The notes under the pieces were generated by a model, which searched no databases, was not told the origin of the DNA, and was given only the letters and a program-made list of their open reading frames with translations. Position numbers and translations under genes: made by a program. Below, one piece after another: positions 1-5,315 of a stretch of DNA of 6,547 nt; position 1 is the stretch's first letter; the number at the start of each line of letters is the position of its first letter. Origin of the DNA: CAYNWK01 sp964400875 (GTDB lineage Bacteria; Chloroflexota; Anaerolineae; Anaerolineales; UBA4823); NCBI GenBank assembly GCA_964400875.1, contig CAYNWK010000220.1, positions 1 through 6,547 of the forward strand. Direction: 5' to 3'.

Positions 1-3
1 TGT

Positions 4-17
4 TCCTTGGTTCTCCT
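4..17 (-). promoter_or_regulatory. Shine-Dalgarno-like sequences for a divergent gene off the left edge
   Basis: Read on the minus strand, this stretch contains AGGAG (from + CTCCT at 13-17) and then AAGGA (from + TCCTT at 4-8). Either could act as a ribosome binding site for a start codon a few bases beyond position 1, outside the window. The bases following the second copy are too few to show a start codon. The + strand shows this as two near-identical CCTTGG units (5-10 and 15-20), so it could also be a chance short repeat. Confidence 0.35.
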
Positions 18-35
18 TGGATGGGGGTTCTCTGG

Positions 36-50
36 CGAACTCTTATTGTA
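36..50 (-). promoter_or_regulatory. Candidate minus-strand -10 promoter element with start region
   Basis: On the minus strand this reads TACAATAAGAGTTCG, starting with a five-of-six match to the TATAAT -10 hexamer (50 down to 45). Transcription would start near position 38 and run left through the SD-like sequences at 17-4. No good -35 hexamer is visible at 16-18 bp spacing; the best, CTGAAT at 72-67, matches only three positions. The same sequence, minus two bases, recurs on the + strand at 147-159 directly before the cyclase gene, which supports a functional role for both. Confidence 0.35.
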
Positions 51-54
51 GTAC

Positions 55-70
55 GAATTAAGCTGAATTC
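55..70. promoter_or_regulatory. 16-bp imperfect palindrome, candidate operator
   Basis: The sequence GAATTAAGCTGAATTC equals its own reverse complement except for one symmetric mismatched pair, at positions 60 and 65. It sits next to the inner edge of the minus-strand -10 candidate and upstream of the + strand promoter candidate. That is where a dimeric repressor or activator controlling a divergent pair would bind. AT-rich half sites arise by chance fairly often, so this remains a candidate only. Confidence 0.3.
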
Positions 71-114
71 AGGACGGACCTGAGTTCCCACCCCTCTGTA
101 GTTTCCAAAACAAC

Positions 115-129
115 GATATTTGGATATTT
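115..129. repeat. 7-bp direct repeat GATATTT upstream of the cyclase gene
   Basis: GATATTT occurs at 115-121 and again at 123-129, separated by one G, giving an 8-bp period. It covers the place where the -35 element of the promoter ending at 152 would be expected, and no recognisable TTGACA-like hexamer is present there. It may be an activator site substituting for a -35 or just an A/T-rich upstream tract. Confidence 0.3.
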
Positions 130-146
130 TTCATCCCAATTAGCAT

Positions 147-159
147 TACAATAAGTTCG
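147..159 (+). promoter_or_regulatory. Candidate -10 element for a leaderless cyclase transcript
   Basis: TACAAT at 147-152 matches TATAAT at five of six positions and is followed by AAGTTCG and then the ATG at 160. A -10 element 7 nt upstream would place the transcription start at or beside the first base of the start codon. That fits the absence of any purine-rich ribosome binding site here. No convincing -35 is seen; TTGGAT at 120-125 is 21 bp away, too far. The element is the inverted counterpart of 36-50. Confidence 0.45.
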
Positions 160-3100
160 ATGATCTGCCCCAACTGCCAGGCCCAAAACCGCCCCGAGGC
201 CTGCTTCTGCGATCAATGCGGGACCCGCCTGGAGCTCGCCTGCCCGAACTGCGGGACTCTGGCGCGTCCGGGGGCCAAGTTCTGCGACCACTGCGGTTTC
301 CAACTGTCAGAATCTCCGGCGGCGGAAAGGCCGCCTGAACATCAGGCCCCCGCGCCCTCTCCGGTGCCTGCTTCCTCTTTGCAAGCCCACATCCCCCAGG
401 CCCTGCATGCCAAGCTCCAGACCGCCCGCCGTGAAGGCGCCATGGTCGGCGACCGGCGCATCGTCACTATGCTCTTCTGCGATGTCAAGGGTTCTACCGC
501 GGCGGCCTCCCACCTCGACCCCGAAGAGTGGGCCGAGATCATCAACGGGGCCTTTGAATTCATGATCCGCCCGGTCTACAAGTATGAGGGCACAGTCGCC
601 CGCCTGATGGGCGACGGCATCCTGGCCTTTTTCGGCGCGCCCCTGGCCCATGAAGACGACCCCCAGCGCGCCGTCCTGTCCGCGCTCGAGATCGTCGCCG
701 GCTTCGACCCCTACCGGGGGACCGTCGAGAGTCGTTGGGGCGTATCCATCGACGTGCGCGTGGGTGTCAACACCGGCCTGGTGATGGTCGGCCAGGTCGG
801 CTCGGACCTGCAGATGGAATACACTGCCCTTGGAGACGCCATCAACCTGGCGGCGCGCATGGAGCAGACCGCGCAGCCTGGAACGGTGCAGATCGCCGCC
901 GACACGTATAAGCTGGTCGCTCCCCTGTTTGAATTCCAGGATCTGGGCGAGGTCGCCGTCAAGGGGGTCTCCGCGCCGGTCCACACCTATCGCCCGCTGC
1001 GTTTGAAGCGCCGGGCGGGGAAGCTGCGCGGTCATGCCGGGTTGGATGCCCCCCTGGTGGGGCGCGCTCGGGAGCTGGCCCGGCTGCACAGCGCCCTGGA
1101 CGAACTGCGCCAGGGCAGGGGTGCCATCATCGCTTTGTTCGGGGAAGCCGGCCTGGGCAAGTCTCGCTTGATCCAGGAAGCCCACGCCGCCCTGGAGGCG
1201 GAGGGGGATGGCGCCGGCGGCGTGGACTGGTATGAGACCGCCGCGCTCTCCTACGAAGCCAACCAGCCTTATGCCTTGTTCCAGCGCCTGCTCCGCCGCT
1301 TATGGGAGATCGATCCGAACGAACCGGCGGAGGGTTTGCGCGAGTGCATTGATCGGGTTCAGGCGGCCTCCGGTGCTGAGACCGGAGATAGCCAGGTCTT
1401 TGAAACCTTGTTCGGTCTCCATCCCGGGGACGGCGCCGAGCCGCTCAAAGGCGAAGCCTTCAGGCAGCAGCTCTTTGAGGCCATGCTGGCTTTATGGGGC
1501 GGCCGCGCCGCTGCGAAGCCGCTCGTGCTGGTGTTCGACGATCTGCACTGGGCCGACCCGGCCTCGGTCGCGCTGCTGGGCCACCTGTTCCAGCTCACCG
1601 ATACCGCCCCGGTGCTGCTGCTGTGTGCCTCCCGCCCCGATCGCCAGTCGCCAGGCTGGGAGCTCAAGGTCCACGCCGAGAGCCACTACCCGCACCGTTA
1701 TACCGGGCTGGACCTGGCGCCTCTCGACGCCGCCGAGACGGATGCCTTGGTGCAGGGCCTGCTCTCCCTCGCCGACCTGCCCTCGCCCTTGCGCAAGCGC
1801 ATCCTGGAGAAGACCGAAGGCAACCCTTTCTTCGTTGAAGAGCTGGTGCGCTCGCTCATCGATCAGGGGGTGTTGGTACAGGAGCACGGCTCTGAAGGGG
1901 CTCGCTGGCAGGTGGTGGGCGCGGTGGACGCGATCGAGATCCCGGACAACCTGCATGCCTTGCTGATCGCTCGCATCGATCGCCTGGAAGGCGAGGTCCG
2001 CAAAACCTTGCAGCTGGCTGCCGTGATCGGCCGCTCCTTTTATTACCGGGTGCTGGAGACGATTTACCAGGCGATCAGCGCGGCGGATGGCGGCTTAGAC
2101 GAACAGCTGCTGCGCCTGCAGCGCGCCGAGCTCATTCGCGAGGCCGCCCGCCTGCCGGAGCTCGAATACATGTTCCGCCACTCGCTCACCCAGGAATCGG
2201 CTTATAAGACCATTCTGCACAAACAGCGACGCGCTTACCATCTCCAGGTCGGCGAAGCCATCGAAGGGCTCTACCCGGACCGCCTGGAGGAGTTCGCCGC
2301 CGTGCTGGCCCGCCATTTCAGCGAGGCTGGCGACCCGCGCGCCCTGGGCTACGAGCGCGTCGCCGGCGACTCGGCCTTCCGCCTGTACGCCATCCCGGAG
2401 GCCATCGATCATTATTCCCGGGCCTTGACCCTGGATGGTGAGATCGAAATCGAGGGCGCTGCCCTCACCCATCTCTTCTTGCGGCTGGGGCGCTCCCTCG
2501 AGCTCCAGACCGAATACCCTGCCGCTTTAGAAAATTACCGGGAGATGGAAGCCCTGGCCCTTGACAGGAGCGACCAATCCATGGAGATGCGCGCTTTGGC
2601 CGCCCGCGCCACCGTATACGCCATCCCCGGGCTGGTGCAGGACCCCGATCAGGGACAGGAGTTGGCGGAACGGGCGCTGATCCTCGCCCGGCAGCTGGGA
2701 GATTCACGCATGGAAGCCAGGATCCAGTGGATCTTCATGCTGATCAAGAATTATTCCGGGCCGATGCGCCTGGGCATCCCTTACGGGGAGCGCGCCGTCG
2801 CCATGGCCCGGGATCTGGATCTGGGCGAGCTGCTGGCGCATTCCCAGCAAGATCTCTCGCTGGGTTATATGGGGATCGGCGCGCTCGACCGGGCTCGCGC
2901 TGCCCTGGATGAAGCCCGACCGATCTGGCGTGAGCTGGGAGATCTGCCCATGCTGGCGGAAAATTTAGCCAACACTGTTTTGGAGCGGCTGCTGACTGGC
3001 GTTTTCGACGAGGCGGTCGCCCTGCACCAGCAATCCCTGGACATCAGCCAGAAGATCGGCAATGAGTGGGGTCAGGTTAACAGCCGGGTGTTCGCCGCGC

Positions 3101-3846
3101 TGGCTTACCTGGCCCGCGGTGAGATCGATCACGCCCTCGAGCTCTTGCGAATCGCCATCCCGGCTGCCGAAGCCGTCGGGCATCCCGGCGAGATCCTTGG
3201 CCGGGTGCAGCTGGCCTGGACCTGCCTACTCCTGGGCGCGCGCAGCCAGGCCTTGGAAGCGGCTCAACAGGCGGTGGAGGCCTCTGTAGGTTCGTTCGCG
3301 CCGTTCCGGCCATTCGCGCAAGCCATGTTGGCCATGGTTTTGCAGGCTTCGGGCCGAACGCAGCAGGCTGTCGAGGCGGTCGCTGCTTTGGATCAACTGG
3401 GGCCGCGCGAGGTGTTGCTGCTGATCGATTTGACCCTCGACCAGGCCTGCCTGGAAGTCGCCCTGGTCACCGGGGAGGTTCGAGAAGCCGGCCGCGCCGC
3501 TGAGGCGTTGCTGGAGCGGGTGCGCAGTACGGGCGCCGAATTCTTCCTCCCCGAGGCCCTCAAGCTGCAGTCCAGGGCGTTGGCCGGGCTCGGAGAGCCG
3601 GAGCTGGCCTACGCCGCCATGCGCCAGGCTGCCGAGGCCGCCGAACGGCTCGGCATGCGCGCCTTCCTGTGGCCGATCCTGGCCGAATTAGCCACGCTGG
3701 CAGACGGGCGCGGCGAGGCCGCCGAAGCCGAGGCGCGGCGAGCCCAGGCCAGCCAGCTGGTCGAGTACCTCGCCGCGCGGACCAGCCCGGAGCCATTGCG
3801 GTCGGCCCTGGCCGCTCGAGCCGCTGAGCTGGGTCTGGGAAGTTAG
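160..3846 (+). CDS. Zinc-ribbon / class III nucleotidyl cyclase / STAND-type ATPase / TPR signalling protein
   Basis: This is a 1228-residue soluble multidomain protein with no signal peptide or membrane segment. Domains in order: a double zinc ribbon (C3/C6/C17/C20 and C28/C31/C42/C45); a Pro/Ala-rich linker (about 51-85); a class III adenylate/guanylate cyclase domain (about 98-280); an AfsR/MalT-like P-loop NTPase (about 297-620); and a helical TPR array (about 740-1200). Cyclase metal aspartates are D108 (FCDVKGST) and D152 (GDGILAFFG), with transition-state N229 and R233. The substrate-selecting positions are R148, where Lys is canonical, and T222, as in class IIIb enzymes. The ATPase shows Walker A GEAGLGKS (328-335), Walker B LVLVFDDLHWAD (455-466), a likely sensor CASRPD (489-494) and GNPFFVEEL (554-562). 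The start is firm: an in-frame TGA lies at 64-66, no usable start codon intervenes, and the zinc ribbon begins at residue 3. Inferred role: intracellular signal integration, with TPRs as ligand or protein sensor and NTP-dependent switching of the cyclase. No C-terminal DNA-binding domain is present. Catalytic activity is uncertain. Confidence 0.93.
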   Translation: MICPNCQAQNRPEACFCDQCGTRLELACPNCGTLARPGAKFCDHCGFQLSESPAAERPPEHQAPAPSPVPASSLQAHIPQALHAKLQTARREGAMVGDRRIVTMLFCDVKGSTAAASHLDPEEWAEIINGAFEFMIRPVYKYEGTVARLMGDGILAFFGAPLAHEDDPQRAVLSALEIVAGFDPYRGTVESRWGVSIDVRVGVNTGLVMVGQVGSDLQMEYTALGDAINLAARMEQTAQPGTVQIAADTYKLVAPLFEFQDLGEVAVKGVSAPVHTYRPLRLKRRAGKLRGHAGLDAPLVGRARELARLHSALDELRQGRGAIIALFGEAGLGKSRLIQEAHAALEAEGDGAGGVDWYETAALSYEANQPYALFQRLLRRLWEIDPNEPAEGLRECIDRVQAASGAETGDSQVFETLFGLHPGDGAEPLKGEAFRQQLFEAMLALWGGRAAAKPLVLVFDDLHWADPASVALLGHLFQLTDTAPVLLLCASRPDRQSPGWELKVHAESHYPHRYTGLDLAPLDAAETDALVQGLLSLADLPSPLRKRILEKTEGNPFFVEELVRSLIDQGVLVQEHGSEGARWQVVGAVDAIEIPDNLHALLIARIDRLEGEVRKTLQLAAVIGRSFYYRVLETIYQAISAADGGLDEQLLRLQRAELIREAARLPELEYMFRHSLTQESAYKTILHKQRRAYHLQVGEAIEGLYPDRLEEFAAVLARHFSEAGDPRALGYERVAGDSAFRLYAIPEAIDHYSRALTLDGEIEIEGAALTHLFLRLGRSLELQTEYPAALENYREMEALALDRSDQSMEMRALAARATVYAIPGLVQDPDQGQELAERALILARQLGDSRMEARIQWIFMLIKNYSGPMRLGIPYGERAVAMARDLDLGELLAHSQQDLSLGYMGIGALDRARAALDEARPIWRELGDLPMLAENLANTVLERLLTGVFDEAVALHQQSLDISQKIGNEWGQVNSRVFAALAYLARGEIDHALELLRIAIPAAEAVGHPGEILGRVQLAWTCLLLGARSQALEAAQQAVEASVGSFAPFRPFAQAMLAMVLQASGRTQQAVEAVAALDQLGPREVLLLIDLTLDQACLEVALVTGEVREAGRAAEALLERVRSTGAEFFLPEALKLQSRALAGLGEPELAYAAMRQAAEAAERLGMRAFLWPILAELATLADGRGEAAEAEARRAQASQLVEYLAARTSPEPLRSALAARAAELGLGS

Positions 3847-3857
3847 GCGATTCCCAG
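3835..3857 (+). terminator. Hairpin spanning the cyclase stop codon, no U-tract
   Basis: CTGGGAA (3835-3841) and TTCCCAG (3851-3857) form a perfect 7-bp stem. The 9-nt loop holds the TAG stop (3844-3846). It is not followed by a run of T, so it does not meet the usual picture of an intrinsic terminator. It might weakly attenuate read-through, protect an mRNA 3' end or be fortuitous. Confidence 0.3.
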
Positions 3858-3908
3858 TCAATACGGACTTAATCGATTCACCCATCAAAGTTTTCCAGGA
3901 GAGTTCCC
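3847..3908 (+). promoter_or_regulatory. 62-bp spacer with ribosome binding site for the DinB-like gene
   Basis: This spacer is more AT-rich than the flanking genes. It ends with a strong Shine-Dalgarno sequence AGGAG at 3897-3901, 7 nt before the ATG at 3909. An 8-bp palindrome AATCGATT lies at 3871-3878. I see no confident -35/-10 pair, so the downstream trio may either have its own unrecognised promoter or be read through from the cyclase gene. Confidence 0.6.
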
Positions 3909-4424
3909 ATGAATGCACTTGAAATCCACCGCGAGGCCATCGAGTGGGCCAACTGGCTGTTGGAAGCCGTCATGGCCGACGTCACCCCCGAGCAGGCCCA
4001 CTGGACTCCGCCCGGGATCGCCAACCCGCTGGGCGCGCTCTACGCCCACGCCGTGCTGGACCAGGACGCCATCGTCAACGCGATCCTCAAAGGCGCCGCG
4101 CCGCTGTATGCTTCCTCCTGGGCCGATCGTTGCGGGGTGGAAGACCCGCGCTACCAGCTGGATCTGGAGTGGGCCCGCGCCGTTCAGATCGACCTCGACG
4201 CCTTGCGGGCTTACGCTAAGGCTGTCTATGCCAGTGTGCTCGCCTACCTGGACGGCCTCATTGAAGCGGATTTAGAACGTGAGGTGGACCTGTCGGCCAA
4301 TGGCCTCGGCGTTCGCAGCGTCGGCTGGATGCTTGCCGCCCTGATCGCCGCCCATACCAACAACATGGCCGGTGAGATCTCCTGCCTCAAGGGCCTGCAG
4401 GGCGCCCAAGGGTATCCTTTTTAA
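3909..4424 (+). CDS. DinB superfamily protein with incomplete metal triad
   Basis: This 171-residue protein has the length and pattern of a DinB/YfiT-like four-helix-bundle protein. An N-terminal helix (IHREAIEWANWLLEAV) is followed by the first histidine motif LYAHAVLDQD (H47) and a C-terminal motif AAHTNNMAGEISCLKG (about 147-162) with H149, ending QGAQGYPF. Known family members use three His residues, one in the N-terminal part and two spaced by four in the C-terminal motif, to hold Zn, Ni or Fe. Some act as thiol S-transferases or mycothiol-dependent isomerases. Here the third position is M153, not His, so metal binding may be altered or lost. The ATG is preceded by AGGAG at 7 nt. The stop is 1 nt before the deacetylase start, so the two genes are almost certainly co-translated. 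The exact reaction is unknown. Confidence 0.82.
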   Translation: MNALEIHREAIEWANWLLEAVMADVTPEQAHWTPPGIANPLGALYAHAVLDQDAIVNAILKGAAPLYASSWADRCGVEDPRYQLDLEWARAVQIDLDALRAYAKAVYASVLAYLDGLIEADLEREVDLSANGLGVRSVGWMLAALIAAHTNNMAGEISCLKGLQGAQGYPF

Positions 4425-4425
4425 C
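4408..4425 (+). promoter_or_regulatory. Weak ribosome binding site within a small hairpin at the DinB/PIG-L junction
   Basis: AAGGG at 4408-4412 is the only SD-like sequence before the ATG at 4426, and its spacing of 13 nt is long. AAGG (4408-4411) can pair with CCTT (4416-4419) across a GTAT loop, partly masking the site. With the TAA at 4422-4424 one base before the ATG, re-initiation by ribosomes finishing the DinB-like gene is the likely mode of translation. Confidence 0.4.
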
Positions 4426-5286
4426 ATGACTGTCAGTGGAACCTCCCCGGGGCCTGGGGCCCCCCCTGCTTTGTTAGCCGTCTTGGCCCACCCGGACGAC
4501 GAGTCCGGCATCAGCGGTACCTTGGCCGCGGCGTCTGCCCGCGGCTGGCGGGTGATCCTGGCCTGCTCCACGCTCGGTGAGGCGGGTGAGATCGCCGACC
4601 CGGCCCTGGCCAGCCCCGAAAACCTCGGCGAAGTGCGCCAGGCCGAACTGCGCGCGGCCTTGGAGGTCCTTGGCGTCCGCGAACTGCGCCTGCTGGGGTA
4701 CTGCGACTCCGGTATGCCCGGCTCGGATCTCAACCAGCAGCCCGACAGCCTCCATCGCGCCGATCCGGCGACCGTCATCGGCCAGATCGCCGATCTGATG
4801 CACGTATTCCGCCCCCGGGTCGTGATCACCTTCGAGCCGCACGGCATCTACGGCCATCCGGATCACGTCGCCATCAGCCGCTATACCACGACGGCTTTCG
4901 AGCGCGCCCTGGATTCAGCGGCTGGTACTTCAGAAGATGTTTCCCCGCGTTTGTATTACTTTGCCATCCCCAGCAACTGGGTCGCACGCGGGCGCGCTCG
5001 CCTGGAAGACCTCGGGCTCGACGCCAGTAGCTTCGAGGAATTGGCCCAGCAGCTCAATCCCGCGCTGGATCGCCAGATCACCCACACCGTGGACGTGTCA
5101 GAATATGCAGAGCGGAAAGTCGCCTCCCTGAACTGCCACCGCACCCAGCTCGGGCCGGGCTCGCCCTTTCACCATCTGGTCAAACCGGCGATGCAGGATC
5201 TGCACGCTACTGAATTTTTCATTCAAGTACATCCGCCGCCTGAGCCCGGCGCGGCAATGCAGGCGGATATCCTTGCCGGGTCTTGA
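4426..5286 (+). CDS. PIG-L / LmbE family zinc-dependent N-deacetylase
   Basis: This 286-residue enzyme has a Rossmann-like deacetylase fold expected to remove an acyl group from an amino sugar or to cleave an amide in a sugar conjugate. The signature AHPDDES (21-27) gives zinc ligands H22 and D25 and catalytic base D24. EPHGIYGHPDH (137-147) supplies H144 and the third ligand H147. The order and spacing match MshB, Mca and BshB, the mycothiol and bacillithiol deacetylases and conjugate amidase. Further family marks are TLGEAGE (49-55), LGYCDSGMPGS (90-100) and CHRTQ (237-241). The start at 4426 is preferred over an in-frame ATG at 4372, because the latter would overlap the DinB-like gene by 53 nt and add 18 residues ahead of the fold. 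No signal peptide is seen, so it is cytoplasmic. The substrate cannot be read from the sequence; a thiol-sugar conjugate or a GlcNAc derivative is plausible. Confidence 0.9.
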   Translation: MTVSGTSPGPGAPPALLAVLAHPDDESGISGTLAAASARGWRVILACSTLGEAGEIADPALASPENLGEVRQAELRAALEVLGVRELRLLGYCDSGMPGSDLNQQPDSLHRADPATVIGQIADLMHVFRPRVVITFEPHGIYGHPDHVAISRYTTTAFERALDSAAGTSEDVSPRLYYFAIPSNWVARGRARLEDLGLDASSFEELAQQLNPALDRQITHTVDVSEYAERKVASLNCHRTQLGPGSPFHHLVKPAMQDLHATEFFIQVHPPPEPGAAMQADILAGS

Positions 5287-5297
5287 ATCGCCGCTTT

Positions 5298-5303
5298 AAA
5301 AGG
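5298..5303 (+). promoter_or_regulatory. Probable ribosome binding site of the M20 hydrolase gene
   Basis: AAAAGG at 5298-5303 is the only SD-like purine run in the 29-nt gap after the deacetylase stop. It lies 12 nt before the ATG at 5316, somewhat long. An in-frame TAG at 5304-5306 rules out an earlier start, which fixes 5316 as the first available ATG. Confidence 0.45.
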
Positions 5304-5315
5304 TAGAATCCTCTC

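Larger units (their letters stand above)
1..159. other. AT-richer intergenic region, probably between divergent genes
   Basis: No convincing protein-coding frame lies here, and base composition is clearly more AT-rich than in the genes to the right. The frame of the downstream gene is closed by a TGA at 64-66, with no ATG, GTG or TTG between there and 160. The stretch contains a mirrored pair of TACAATAAG..TTCG elements (36-50 and 147-159), a 16-bp imperfect palindrome (55-70), a 7-bp direct repeat (115-121 and 123-129) and SD-like sequences on the minus strand (4-17). Together these fit a regulatory region serving the + strand gene at 160 and a minus-strand gene beginning just left of the window. 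The existence of that left gene is an inference. Confidence 0.6.

Noticed and set aside
36..159. A small transposon-like element (MITE) bounded by the inverted repeats
   Set aside because: No target-site duplication flanks the repeats, the right copy abuts the start codon exactly, and both copies look like promoter cores.
58..303. 81-codon minus-strand frame crossing from the cyclase gene into the leader
   Set aside because: It starts inside the zinc-ribbon coding region, has no recognisable ribosome binding site or motif, and ends in the AT-rich regulatory region.
307..1185. 292-codon open frame on the minus strand inside the cyclase gene
   Set aside because: It lies opposite strongly conserved zinc-ribbon, cyclase and Walker A coding sequence. 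Its translation is low-complexity and resembles no family; long antisense frames are expected at this GC content.
1208..1966. 252-codon + strand frame overlapping the ATPase domain
   Set aside because: The product is dominated by Arg, Ser, Pro, Cys and Trp, typical of an out-of-frame reading of GC-rich DNA, while the other frame encodes an intact NTPase with Walker motifs.
3847..3908. A separate promoter for the enzyme trio
   Set aside because: The spacer is AT-richer and has a small palindrome, but I could not find a hexamer pair at acceptable spacing, so no promoter is called.
4372..4425. Upstream ATG extending the deacetylase by 18 residues
   Set aside because: It would overlap the DinB-like gene by 53 nt, adds an Arg/Ala-rich segment not related to the fold, and the ATG at 4426 sits 1 nt after the previous stop as expected in an operon.
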